Shown here in pieces: positions 9,894 through 18,426 of a stretch of DNA of 64,000 nucleotides. This DNA is from Candidatus Gastranaerophilales bacterium. GTDB lineage: Bacteria > Cyanobacteriota > Vampirovibrionia > Gastranaerophilales > Gastranaerophilaceae. Position numbers and translations under genes: made by a program. The DNA is taken from contig CAJOKJ010000011.1 in assembly GCA_905235155.1 (NCBI GenBank), positions 1 to 64,000 on the forward strand, read 5' to 3'. The notes beneath the pieces are model-generated. The model saw only the letters and a program-made list of their open reading frames with translations. It was not told the origin of the DNA and ran no database searches. Numbering within the stretch: the stretch's first letter is position 1; each line of letters starts with the position of its first letter.

Positions 9894-10166
9894 ATGAACA
9901 AAGAAGAATTAGTAAAAGAAGTTTCAAAAAAAGCAAAAGTTTCTCAAAAAGCAGCAGCAGACGTAATTTCTGCTATTGTTGATACAGTTGAAAAAACTGT
10001 TGCTAAAGGTAAAAAAGTTACATTAGTTGGCTTTGGTACTTTTGAACCACGTAAACGTGCTGCAAGAAATGGTAGAAACCCACAAACAGGTAAAGAAATC
10101 AAAATTGCTGCAAAAACAGTTCCTGCATTTTCAGCAGGTAAAAAATTCAAAGAATTAGTAAAATAG
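9894..10166 (+). CDS. hup: HU-family DNA-binding protein
   Basis: A 90-residue histone-like protein that bends and compacts DNA. It has the usual HU length and order: helical N-terminus MNKEELVKEVSKKAKVSQKAA, the hinge VTLVGFGTFEPRKRAARNGRNPQTG containing the beta-arm RNPQTG, then AAKTVPAFSAGKKFKELVK. The strong GGAAAGGGG ribosome site and consensus promoter fit a very abundant protein. It is monocistronic, closed by a long hairpin terminator. Confidence 0.97.
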   Translation: MNKEELVKEVSKKAKVSQKAAADVISAIVDTVEKTVAKGKKVTLVGFGTFEPRKRAARNGRNPQTGKEIKIAAKTVPAFSAGKKFKELVK

Positions 10167-10180
10167 TTTTTGAATAGTCA

Positions 10181-10216
10181 AAAAGCGGCACAAGCAATGC
10201 TTGTGCCGCTTTTCTG
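10181..10216 (+). terminator. Rho-independent terminator of hup
   Basis: A perfect 15-bp stem (10181-10195 with 10199-10213) and a three-base loop, starting with AAAA and ending with TTTT, 15 bases after the HU stop codon. Confidence 0.9.
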
Positions 10217-10234
10217 TTGAATAAATAAAATTAA

Positions 10235-10260
10235 AGGCGATTTTGAATACAAAATCGCCT
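10235..10260 (-). terminator. Terminator of the TPR-like gene
   Basis: AGGCGATTTT pairs with AAAATCGCCT around a six-base loop. On the minus strand it is followed by a T-rich run and lies 29 bases after the stop of the 10289-10738 gene. Confidence 0.75.
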
Positions 10261-10288
10261 AAAAATGTTGTCTGTTAAATTTCTATCC

Positions 10289-10738
10289 CTATTCTTCTTC
10301 CTCATCTTCGGATGCTGTTTTTTGAACAGGATCCGCAACTTGTATTCCCATTGCTCGTAGTGCTGTACGTGCTTTTGGTGCTAATGCTGTATCAGCAAAG
10401 TTTTCTAAAATTGTTTGGTAGCATTCAACTGCTTCTTGCTTCATTTCTCTTTTTCTGTATAAATCTCCTGCTTTGTAATACAGTGGTGCTAAAGTTGGAT
10501 CTGGTGCCATAAGCATTTGATTATCAAGTTTAATTTTTACTTCAATCAAATTTTGATTATCTTCAGGTGATAGTAAAGCGTGTCCATAGACTTTTTTAGT
10601 TAGCGTATCAATAGTTGTTGTCATGGCATCCATATCTTCGGCACTAATTTTTTTTGCCTTTTTGGCTGCTGAAGCATCCATTGTAAATGCAACAATTACA
10701 AATATCGCTGATAAAGTTAGTATTAATAATTTTTTCAT
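10289..10738 (-). CDS. Exported TPR-like protein
   Basis: A 149-residue protein. The start ATG at 10738 has a GGGGACGGG purine-rich site just upstream; the frame is open 28 codons further up but without a better start. The signal peptide is MKKLLILTLSAIFVIVAFTMDASA. The mature part has helical hairpins resembling a tetratricopeptide unit (LAPLYYKAGDLYRKREMKQEAVECYQTILENFADTALAPKARTALRAMG), then an acidic tail SEDEEEE. It is probably periplasmic and involved in protein contacts; no specific function can be assigned. It is divergent from nagZ, 73 bases apart. Confidence 0.75.
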   Translation of the reverse strand: MKKLLILTLSAIFVIVAFTMDASAAKKAKKISAEDMDAMTTTIDTLTKKVYGHALLSPEDNQNLIEVKIKLDNQMLMAPDPTLAPLYYKAGDLYRKREMKQEAVECYQTILENFADTALAPKARTALRAMGIQVADPVQKTASEDEEEE

Positions 10739-10774
10739 TACCCGTCCCCTTGTGTTTATATGATACAAAAAAAC

Positions 10775-10804
10775 TTGCAATTTGACCTCAATTAAATGTA
10801 TGAT
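10775..10804 (+). promoter_or_regulatory. Leaderless promoter of nagZ
   Basis: TTGCAA at 10775-10780, an 18-base spacer, and TATGAT at 10799-10804. The -10 ends seven bases before the ATG at 10812, so transcription should start at or next to the start codon. No ribosome site is visible, in agreement. Confidence 0.55.
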
Positions 10805-10811
10805 TATTTGT

Positions 10812-11777
10812 ATGGAAATCATACAAAAGTTGTATCAAATGTTTGTACTCGGATGTAAAGGTGATAACCTTAAAAGTGCTTTAAACAAAGGGCTTGGTGG
10901 TGTTATCTTCTTTAAAGATGATATACAGTCAAAAGAGGATTTTAAAAATTTAATAAAAGACTTGTCATGCCATGCCAAAACCATGCCTTTTTTTTCTATT
11001 GACCAAGAGGGTGGCAGAGTTGAAAGAACTGAAAATATTTGGGGTGGAAAAAGATATTTAAGTGCAAAATTTGCTTATGAAAAAGGTTTGGATTTTTTAG
11101 AAGCACAAACTCAAAAAATTTCAGACGAACTAAAAGAATATGGAATAAATTTGAATTATGCACCATGTTGTGACGTAAACACAAATTCTAAAAATCCGAT
11201 TATAGGTGAAAGGGCATTTTCTTCAAACTCTGATGAAGTTATTGAAGGTGCAAAAACCGTAATAAATATATATAGAAAAAATAATATTATTTCTTGTATA
11301 AAGCATTTTCCCGGTCATGGTGATGCAAATTGTGACAGTCATTTAACTTTACCAAGAATTGAATTGCCATTAGAAGAAATGGAAAAAATACATATAAAAC
11401 CATTTAAAACATTGATAAAAGAAAATTTAGCAGATATGGTTATGGTTGCCCATTTACATTGTACGTGTTTTGATAACGAGGTTATACCCTCATCTCTTAG
11501 TAAAAATGTTATCAGTTATTTAAGAAAGTATTATCAAGGTGTAATTTGCTCTGATGATATGGTAATGAAAGCATTAGATAATTATGATAATGCTTGTGAA
11601 ATGTCAATAAGAGCAGGTGTAAATATGTTTTTATACAGATATTCAGACGATAAAACTATTGATATTATTGAAAACATTGCTCGAAAAGCACTAAAAGATA
11701 AGACACTTCAAGATTGTATAGAAGTGTCTTACGAAAAAATTATGAACTTAAAGAAAGCATATAAACTTGTAAATTAA
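10812..11777 (+). CDS. nagZ: Beta-N-acetylhexosaminidase, GH3 (NagZ-like)
   Basis: A 321-residue glycoside hydrolase of family 3, which removes N-acetylglucosamine from peptidoglycan fragments during recycling. Diagnostic segments are FFSIDQEGGRVER near residue 60, the NagZ-specific loop KHFPGHGDANCDSH near 165 with its catalytic His, and the catalytic-Asp segment ICSDDMVMKAL near 245. There is no signal peptide, as for cytoplasmic NagZ. I chose ATG 10812 because it aligns with the family start and fits the leaderless promoter; an ATG at 10800 is also in frame. The 3' end overlaps the convergent serine-hydrolase gene by four bases. Confidence 0.92.
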   Translation: MEIIQKLYQMFVLGCKGDNLKSALNKGLGGVIFFKDDIQSKEDFKNLIKDLSCHAKTMPFFSIDQEGGRVERTENIWGGKRYLSAKFAYEKGLDFLEAQTQKISDELKEYGINLNYAPCCDVNTNSKNPIIGERAFSSNSDEVIEGAKTVINIYRKNNIISCIKHFPGHGDANCDSHLTLPRIELPLEEMEKIHIKPFKTLIKENLADMVMVAHLHCTCFDNEVIPSSLSKNVISYLRKYYQGVICSDDMVMKALDNYDNACEMSIRAGVNMFLYRYSDDKTIDIIENIARKALKDKTLQDCIEVSYEKIMNLKKAYKLVN

Positions 11778-12973
11778 CTTAAATGTGACATGTAAGTATA
11801 AATTATCTTGGATGCTTGTTGAATAAAGAATTTACCTTGTGATGAGTTATAAGGTCTGTTTGCCATGATAACTACAATATATTTTCTTCCGTCAGGCATG
11901 AATACAATTCCTGCATCTCCAAGCATAGAACCAATATCACCTGTTTTATGCAAAAATGTTGCACCTGCCCCCAGACCTTGAGGTATAAGTCTGTCATTTT
12001 TAACATGGCTCATATAATCAACAATATATTCTCTTGAATTAATACTTAAAAAGCTTGGATTATCAAGATTAAATAACATTGTTGCCATATCATTTGTTGT
12101 TGTATAATTTGTTCCTTTTAAATCAGGAAGCCAAGTTTGCACATGAGTATTTTTAATTCCCCATTGTCTGATATCAGTGTTTATTGAGGTCATTGAGCCA
12201 AGTTTTGACATAAGCATATTTGTTGCCGAATTGTCAGAATCTTGAATCATAGTTTTAGCAAGTTGATCTATTGTAAGTTTTTTGCCGTTTTCGTGGTATT
12301 GTAAATTACCTGAACCTGATGCTTTATAATAATTTGTTAAATACATTTCATCATAAATAGATAATTTATTTTCTTCAATAGATTTAAATAAACTGATTAA
12401 AACAGGAACTTTAATAATACTTGCTGCCGAGTAAATTTCCGAACCGTTAATGTCTGCGTATTTACCTGTGTTAAAATCCCAAACAGTAATAGCAGGTTTT
12501 ATTGTCGGATATTTTTTCATTAATTCTTTCAAATCTGTTTCAAGAGCAGTTAGTTCTTCAGTTTTGTATAAAGGTGTCATTAGAGGCTTTTTGGTTTGAA
12601 CCGGTGCCATTGCACGTCTGTTGTTAAAAATAGTGTTATGCATGTAATTAGTTGTTGGGAATAATATTTTATAATAATTTGTTTTTACATGAGAATATTT
12701 TTGTTTACCGGTTAAAAGCGGCATTGTAATATCATTGAATGCTGTTGGCAAAATAAAATAACCAATACATGCCAAAATAGTCAAAGATATGAATTGAACA
12801 ATCGGATTAACTCTTTTGCTTTGAGTTTTATTTTTTGCTTTTATAGCATTTTGGATTTGTTTTTTTTGATGTTTTGTCGGAACTGCTTTTACCGGTATAT
12901 CCGTATAAGAATAAGCACTCGGATATCCGTAGGTTCTTGAATAAGATTGTTGTTTTCTTGCCGCTTGTGGCAT
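11774..12973 (-). CDS. Membrane-anchored serine hydrolase, class A beta-lactamase fold
   Basis: A 399-residue protein. ATG 12973 (MPQAARKQQS) has GGGGGA nine bases upstream and is preferred to a start 21 codons earlier. A basic cytoplasmic tail of about 60 residues precedes one membrane segment (VQFISLTILACIGYFILPTAF), so the catalytic domain is periplasmic. Motifs are SxxK (SIIK, Ser near 185), SDN near 246 and KTG near 342, with class A spacing. The omega-loop EPELN with general-base Glu166 is not visible: the region reads TWLPDLKGTNYTTTNDMA. It may therefore be a penicillin-interactive D,D-peptidase or esterase, not an efficient beta-lactamase (inference). Confidence 0.82.
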   Translation of the reverse strand: MPQAARKQQSYSRTYGYPSAYSYTDIPVKAVPTKHQKKQIQNAIKAKNKTQSKRVNPIVQFISLTILACIGYFILPTAFNDITMPLLTGKQKYSHVKTNYYKILFPTTNYMHNTIFNNRRAMAPVQTKKPLMTPLYKTEELTALETDLKELMKKYPTIKPAITVWDFNTGKYADINGSEIYSAASIIKVPVLISLFKSIEENKLSIYDEMYLTNYYKASGSGNLQYHENGKKLTIDQLAKTMIQDSDNSATNMLMSKLGSMTSINTDIRQWGIKNTHVQTWLPDLKGTNYTTTNDMATMLFNLDNPSFLSINSREYIVDYMSHVKNDRLIPQGLGAGATFLHKTGDIGSMLGDAGIVFMPDGRKYIVVIMANRPYNSSQGKFFIQQASKIIYTYMSHLS

Positions 12974-13190
12974 TCTACATATCCCCCATATCTCATCATG
13001 TACAATATATAGGATAATATTACTATTATAATACAAATTTGAAAATCATACATTTAAAGTATTTTTTGCTTGCATTTAAAATTTTTCGTGTAATAATTTA
13101 ATTACGGTAATCTTAAGAGTAATAGTATGTATGTACTTAAACCGTTGTTACACCCTTAAGTAAGAAAAAGAAAGTGAAGCCTATATTAGA

Positions 13191-16100
13191 ATGGGTGCTC
13201 CTGAATTTAATTTCAAATATTTAAAAGATAATGCAACAGCAGGTAGCTGGCGAAGAGGATACGAGTATTATACAAAGGACATGATACTTGAATCTTATCC
13301 TGAAAAAAATTTTTATATGGGTAAGGTCAAAGGTAGTTTTCAAGATTCATATAATACGGATTTGATTTTTAAAAAAAATAAAGTTGAAGCAAGATGCAAT
13401 TGCCCGCTAAAAGAAGAATGGTGTAAGCATGCAGTTGCTGTTGCAATAAAAGCAATAGATGAACATGCCTACGAAGATTGGCTTGAAACAAAATTTGGTA
13501 TTGAAGCCGATTACAGTGATGAAAATACAACTTTGGACGAAGCACCAAAAGGGAATTATATATTTCACTTCAATCCAAAAAGAAAACCTAATTTTTTCTC
13601 TGTTCTTGTAATGTCAAGAGCAACAGGAAAAGTCGTAAGAGCTATTGAGCCTATACTACTTGGTTTGCTTGAAGCACAAAAAAATGACCCTAATTTTGTT
13701 ATAAATGATTCTCAAAGGGTTGAAGTTGCCGTATTTCAACAAATTTTAAAAACTGCTCGTCAAGATAAAAAAGCAGGCTGGTATGACATACCTATACCAA
13801 AATTTGCACCAATGTTTCCTCTGTTGGCAGCTGCTGATGAAGTCTTGGATGAAAAAACAAAAAACAGAATTAAATTTACAAACCAAGAATGGAGATTGGT
13901 TTTATCCGTAAACAGTTCTCAAAATGGCAACATTATGTTGGAATTATATTGGAAAAGACCTGATAAGGACGATATTATACCGTTTGAAGAAGTAAGATAT
14001 TTTTCAAGACAAATCAAATGGGGAAGATACAAAAATGTTATATTTCCAACTAATGTTTCAATGAACGTTTTACCTCAAAATCTTATTAAATCTACATTTA
14101 CAGATTTGAAAGATGCTGAAGGAGGTAAATTTATATATGAAGAATTACCAAAATTACAAGAAGTAATTGATGTTGAAGTATCAGAAACAATCAGTAAACT
14201 ATTCCTTGAACAGCGTCCGCCAAAGAAAATTGTAACTCTTGGTATAGATTATGACCAATCGTTGAAAGCATCATTAGAATTTGAATATGATGGAGTAAGA
14301 GTTCCTTTTTCAAAAACAGCGGAGAAAACACCTTATGTTACGGTAAAACGTAAAGAAGATGATATGATTTACTGGGTTAAACGTAACATAAGACACGAAA
14401 TTGAAGCATATCAAATGCTTCTTGCATGCAGGTTTGTCCCTATGCAGACAAACAATCTTGCAATGGATAAAGAAAATGCCATTGATTTTTATAATTATTA
14501 TATGAATAAAGCAGGTGAAGGCTGGGTTTTTGAAGAAAAAGATGATGTAAGCTTTTTCAAACTTGTGGAAGAACCTTTTAAAATGTGTGCAAAAATTGAT
14601 TTTTCAGAAGATTCAAAAGACAGTTTTGAAATTCAATTGTATGGTCAAGTTGGTGAAGATACGGTTAATTTTGATGAAATATATGAAACTATACAAAATA
14701 ATGAAAAGTATAGCCGTGTAAGAAGTTTAGGTTTTGTTGAATATCCTGCGGAAGATATTTATGCAATGATGAAATCATTTAATTCATTTGATGCATACAG
14801 GAATGATGAAAATAAATTTTTAGTAAAAACATATCGTGCAGGTTTGGTTCAAGAATTGCAATCCAGAGGATTTGAACTTGTTTTAAGTGAAGAATTCCAA
14901 AAATTCTGGTCACAAATTTCCTCATTCTCAACAGAAGAAGATTTACAAATGCCAAAAGGCTTGCATGCCAAACTACGTGAATACCAAACAAAAGGTTTTA
15001 GCTGGTTATGGTTTATGTATAAATATGGCTTAAATGGTATTCTTGCAGATGATATGGGTCTTGGTAAAACGCTTCAGGCGTTGAGTTTAATTCAAAAAGC
15101 CAAAGAAACAGACGGTGATATGCCGGTGTTAGTAATTTGTCCGACATCTGTCGTATTTAACTGGGAATCTGAAATTCAAAAATTTACACCTGATTTAACT
15201 TGTCTAAAACTGGCAGGTGTAGACAGAAAAAATATGTTTTCCGAAATACCAAATTATGATATTGTAATTACAAGTTATGCTTTGATAAGACGTGATATAG
15301 AGGAACTAAAAGATATCAAATTCAGATATGTGATACTTGATGAATCTCAAAATATTAAAAATGCTATGAGCCAAACAGCACAATCCGTAAAACAGTTGAA
15401 TGCAGAGCATAAACTTGCTTTATCAGGTACACCAATTGAAAACAGACTTGAAGAATTATGGTCAGTATTTGATTTCTTAATGCCCGGATTCTTGTTTAAT
15501 GTTGCAGAATTTAACTTTAGATATGTTAATCCGATTATGGAGCGTGGCGACAAAACTGTTGAAAAGCGTTTAAAAATGCAAATTTATCCGTTTATTTTAC
15601 GTCGTATGAAACGAGATGTAGCAAAAGATTTACCGGATAAGGTTGAAAATATTGCATATTGTGAAATGACTCCTGACCAAAAAGACTTTTATCTTGATGT
15701 GCTTGACAGTACAAAAGAAGAATTGTTTAAATCCATTGAACAAAATGGTCTTGAAAAGAGCAGAATGTCAATATTCTCCGCATTGTTACGTTTGCGTCAA
15801 ATTTGCTGTCACCCTCGCTTGTATGATAAAGAAATGGTTAAAGGTGATATTCAATCAGGTAAGTTTGAACACTTGAAAGGTATGCTTGAACAAATTATTT
15901 CAGAAGGTCATAGAGTACTGTTATTTAGCCAGTTTGTTGACATGCTTGATATTATAAAAGGTTGGTTAGAAAGAACAGGTATACCTTATGAATACTTGAC
16001 AGGTAAAACAAAAGACCGTCAGGGTGCAGTTGAAAGATTTAACTCATCAACAAGTATTCCTATTTTCTTAATTAGTTTAAAAGCCGGTGGTACAGGTTTG

Positions 16101-16367
16101 AACTTAACCGGTGCTGATTATGTAATTCACTATGACCCTTGGTGGAATCCTGCGGTTGAAGATCAGGCAACTGACCGTGCTTACCGTATTGGTCAAACAA
16201 AGAAAGTATTTGTATACAGAATTATTACTAAAAATACGGTTGAAGAAAAAATACAAAAACTTAAATCAATCAAGAGAAATCTTGTTGACAGTGTAATTTC
16301 CGTTGACAGAAACATTACAAAATCACTTACAATTGACGATATTAAAGAAATATTCTCGGTTGATTAG
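13191..16367 (+). CDS. SNF2-family helicase with SWIM zinc finger
   Basis: A 1058-residue Swi2/Snf2 ATPase of the bacterial RapA/HepA-like group. A SWIM zinc finger (CNCPLKEEWCKH) is at residues 69-80. After a long linker domain come the helicase motifs: LREYQTKGFSWL, Walker A DDMGLGKTLQAL near 623, DESQ near 717, SGTPIENRLEELWSVFDFL, LLFSQFVDMLDI, then SLKAGGTGLNLTGADYVIHYDPWWNP and QATDRAYRIGQTKKV near 992. Such proteins remodel nucleoprotein or recycle stalled RNA polymerase; the precise target here is unknown. The ATG start has a weak purine-rich stretch upstream. Confidence 0.93.
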   Translation: MGAPEFNFKYLKDNATAGSWRRGYEYYTKDMILESYPEKNFYMGKVKGSFQDSYNTDLIFKKNKVEARCNCPLKEEWCKHAVAVAIKAIDEHAYEDWLETKFGIEADYSDENTTLDEAPKGNYIFHFNPKRKPNFFSVLVMSRATGKVVRAIEPILLGLLEAQKNDPNFVINDSQRVEVAVFQQILKTARQDKKAGWYDIPIPKFAPMFPLLAAADEVLDEKTKNRIKFTNQEWRLVLSVNSSQNGNIMLELYWKRPDKDDIIPFEEVRYFSRQIKWGRYKNVIFPTNVSMNVLPQNLIKSTFTDLKDAEGGKFIYEELPKLQEVIDVEVSETISKLFLEQRPPKKIVTLGIDYDQSLKASLEFEYDGVRVPFSKTAEKTPYVTVKRKEDDMIYWVKRNIRHEIEAYQMLLACRFVPMQTNNLAMDKENAIDFYNYYMNKAGEGWVFEEKDDVSFFKLVEEPFKMCAKIDFSEDSKDSFEIQLYGQVGEDTVNFDEIYETIQNNEKYSRVRSLGFVEYPAEDIYAMMKSFNSFDAYRNDENKFLVKTYRAGLVQELQSRGFELVLSEEFQKFWSQISSFSTEEDLQMPKGLHAKLREYQTKGFSWLWFMYKYGLNGILADDMGLGKTLQALSLIQKAKETDGDMPVLVICPTSVVFNWESEIQKFTPDLTCLKLAGVDRKNMFSEIPNYDIVITSYALIRRDIEELKDIKFRYVILDESQNIKNAMSQTAQSVKQLNAEHKLALSGTPIENRLEELWSVFDFLMPGFLFNVAEFNFRYVNPIMERGDKTVEKRLKMQIYPFILRRMKRDVAKDLPDKVENIAYCEMTPDQKDFYLDVLDSTKEELFKSIEQNGLEKSRMSIFSALLRLRQICCHPRLYDKEMVKGDIQSGKFEHLKGMLEQIISEGHRVLLFSQFVDMLDIIKGWLERTGIPYEYLTGKTKDRQGAVERFNSSTSIPIFLISLKAGGTGLNLTGADYVIHYDPWWNPAVEDQATDRAYRIGQTKKVFVYRIITKNTVEEKIQKLKSIKRNLVDSVISVDRNITKSLTIDDIKEIFSVD

Positions 16368-16440
16368 TTAGATATGTATTGTATTAGTATAAAATATTGA
16401 CAAAAATATTATAATGTCGTACACTCAAGGCAGTTGTTAT

Positions 16441-16465
16441 AAGACTTCCGTAAGGGAGTCTTTTG
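16441..16465 (+). terminator. Hairpin after the SNF2 gene
   Basis: AAGACTTCC pairs with GGGAGTCTT (one G-U) around a GTAA loop and is followed by TTGT. It lies 73 bases after the SNF2 stop and 42 before the preferred start of the channel gene, so it is a weak terminator or attenuator between them. Confidence 0.5.
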
Positions 16466-16506
16466 TACTTAAAAACTTATTTATGATATTTACAAAGGAT
16501 AAATTA

Positions 16507-17193
16507 GTGAAAAAATCGATTAACAATTTTTTGGACAATAAATTTGTAGAATATTTTTTGATGATATTAATATTTATGAATTTAGTAGCATTTATTTTGC
16601 AGACTGATGTTAATATTAATGCAAAATTTTCTGCATTTTTTAATTATTTTGAAATATTTTCTGTTGCTATATTTACCATTGAATATTTTTTACGATTAAT
16701 AATACTTAAAAAAATCAGTGATATATTCTCGTTTTATATGCTTGTTGATTTAGCGGCAATTTTACCTTTTTACTTATCCTTTGTAACTGTAAATACAACA
16801 TTCTTGAGAGCGATAAGACTTTTACGTCTGTTTAGAGTTGCGAAAATTACCAGATATTCAAATGCTTTTGAAAATATAAAACAAGCTTTTGTTAAACGAA
16901 AAAACGAACTTATAGTTACGATGTTTATTTTTGGTGCCGCAGTTATAATTTCTTCAATATCAATATATTTTGCGGAAAATCAAACAGGAAATTCTGCGTT
17001 TTCGAGTGTAATATCATCTTTTTGGTGGTCTATTGTAACATTTACAACAGTAGGTTACGGAGATACATATCCCGTAACGACTTGCGGAAAATTTATCGGA
17101 TGTTTAACCGCAATCTTCGGTGTTGGATTACACGGTATTTTAATAGGTGTAATCTCATCAGCACTTATGGATATAATCAAAAACAATAAATAA
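16507..17193 (+). CDS. Voltage-gated-type ion channel (Kv family)
   Basis: A 228-residue membrane protein with six predicted transmembrane segments. The S4 voltage sensor TFLRAIRLLRLFRVAKITR has arginines every third or fourth residue. The pore loop FWWSIVTFTTVGYGDTYP carries the potassium-selectivity signature TVGYGD. S1 is VEYFLMILIFMNLVAFIL. I prefer the GTG at 16507, because AAAGGA at 16494-16499 is seven bases upstream and the region before it contains the 16441 hairpin; ATG 16483 and ATG 16414 are in frame but lack ribosome sites. It lacks the long cytoplasmic C-terminal domain of many Kv channels. Role: potassium flux and membrane potential. Confidence 0.88.
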   Translation: MKKSINNFLDNKFVEYFLMILIFMNLVAFILQTDVNINAKFSAFFNYFEIFSVAIFTIEYFLRLIILKKISDIFSFYMLVDLAAILPFYLSFVTVNTTFLRAIRLLRLFRVAKITRYSNAFENIKQAFVKRKNELIVTMFIFGAAVIISSISIYFAENQTGNSAFSSVISSFWWSIVTFTTVGYGDTYPVTTCGKFIGCLTAIFGVGLHGILIGVISSALMDIIKNNK

Positions 17194-17198
17194 AATTA

Positions 17199-17483
17199 TT
17201 ATATTCTGTTATGCCAAACTCCGCCATTTCTATCTACAACGGCATCATAGCAAGACCAAAATCTAAAAATTCCTGTCAACCCCAATAGTGCGTGAGTAAG
17301 ATTTTTTTCATAGCTTTGATCGTTAATTGCTTGTCCGATACCCGGCCATATAATTAATGATAAAGCACCTGCACCAATAGAACGTCCTGAAACTTTACCG
17401 TTTTTTCCGTGTGTTCCTGCAAAAGCAGGCGAACTTAGAGAAATAATTGATAATACTACTATAACTGATAAAAACTTTTTCAT
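17199..17483 (-). CDS. Small exported or membrane protein, unknown
   Basis: A 94-residue protein with a clear signal peptide (MKKFLSVIVVLSIISLSSPAFA) and a mature part containing a hydrophobic stretch LSLIIWPGIGQAIN, then THALLGLTGIFRFWSCYDAVVDRNGGVW. The WPGIGQ and FRFWSxxDAxVDR segments look like conserved family motifs that I recall from small hypothetical proteins, with no known function. A GGAGT site lies upstream of the ATG. It is convergent with the channel gene, five bases apart. Confidence 0.75.
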   Translation of the reverse strand: MKKFLSVIVVLSIISLSSPAFAGTHGKNGKVSGRSIGAGALSLIIWPGIGQAINDQSYEKNLTHALLGLTGIFRFWSCYDAVVDRNGGVWHNRI

Positions 17484-17567
17484 AATTCACTCCAATTAAT
17501 CTTAACAATGCAATTCTAGCATAAAATTTTATTTGTTGATAAAATTATTTTAAAAAGGGTTATTTAT

Positions 17568-18362
17568 ATGAATAAAATTATAAGAATATTAGTTGTCAGT
17601 CTAAGTGTGTTTCTTTTTGTATTTATCTTGAGTTATAAGTTGAATAATACAAGAGATACTGTTCAAAAAATTAAAGAACGTGGGGAAATTCTTGTTGGTA
17701 CAACAGGTGATTACCAACCGATGTCATATCTTAATCCCAAAACAACAACTTATGTCGGTTTTGATATTGAGCTAATAGAAGATTTAGCAAAAGACCTTAA
17801 TGTAAAAGTAAAATATATTCCGACAACTTGGCCAACATTAATGGAAGATACTGTTAAAAGAAAATTTGATTTGGCAATATGTGGAATAACAATTACAGAA
17901 GACAGAAAAAAACAAGCTTTGATGTCAAACGGCTACCTGCAAAATGGTAAAACTGTTTTATGCAGAAAAGAAGATGCAAACAAGTATACAACGCTTGCTG
18001 CAATAAACAAACAAGAAGTAAGAGTTATGGAAAATCCCGGAGGATTAAACGAAAAATTTGTAAGAGAAAAACTCCCCCAAGCAATATTGATAATTCACAA
18101 TATAAATCAGGAAATACCTGAACTTATTGCTAATGGTAAGGCTGATGTAATGATAACAGAAACTACTGAGGCTATTTTTTATGCAAGCAAAAATAAAAAA
18201 TTAGCTGTGCCGCTTGCCCAAAAACCTTTTACGCAAAGCCAAATAGGAATTCTTTTACCCAAAGAAAATAAAATGCTGTTAAAATATGTCAACAAATTTT
18301 TATCCAAAGAACGCAACAACGGACGATTAAAACAAATTGAAGAAAAATATTTATTTGAATAA
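17568..18362 (+). CDS. PheC-type cyclohexadienyl dehydratase / family 3 solute-binding protein
   Basis: A 264-residue exported protein of the SBP_bac_3 fold. One N-terminal hydrophobic segment (IIRILVVSLSVFLFVFILSY) acts as signal or anchor. The mature part matches periplasmic cyclohexadienyl dehydratase (PheC) as I remember it: VGTTGDYQPMSY, GFDIELIEDLAKDL, PTTWPTLMED, AICGITITEDRKK, NPGGLNE and the TET segment near residue 205. PheC converts prephenate to phenylpyruvate and arogenate to phenylalanine. No ABC permease or ATPase gene is adjacent, which favours an enzyme over a transporter subunit. An amino-acid-binding role cannot be excluded. Confidence 0.75.
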   Translation: MNKIIRILVVSLSVFLFVFILSYKLNNTRDTVQKIKERGEILVGTTGDYQPMSYLNPKTTTYVGFDIELIEDLAKDLNVKVKYIPTTWPTLMEDTVKRKFDLAICGITITEDRKKQALMSNGYLQNGKTVLCRKEDANKYTTLAAINKQEVRVMENPGGLNEKFVREKLPQAILIIHNINQEIPELIANGKADVMITETTEAIFYASKNKKLAVPLAQKPFTQSQIGILLPKENKMLLKYVNKFLSKERNNGRLKQIEEKYLFE

Positions 18363-18391
18363 TCATATTTGCAATAAATTATGAATAATTA

Positions 18392-18419
18392 TTGTGAAAT
18401 GCCATTTTTTGTGTATTAT
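18392..18419 (+). promoter_or_regulatory. Leaderless promoter of the HipA-like gene
   Basis: TTGTGA at 18392-18397, a 16-base spacer and TATTAT at 18414-18419, ending seven bases before the ATG. No ribosome site is visible. Confidence 0.5.
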
Positions 18420-18426
18420 TTAAGAT

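Noticed and set aside
9944-10150. 68-codon minus-strand frame inside hup
   Set aside because: It is fully antisense to HU and explained by HU codon use.
11774-12973. Acquired antibiotic-resistance beta-lactamase
   Set aside because: The omega-loop glutamate is not visible, the gene has local base composition, and no mobile element is nearby.
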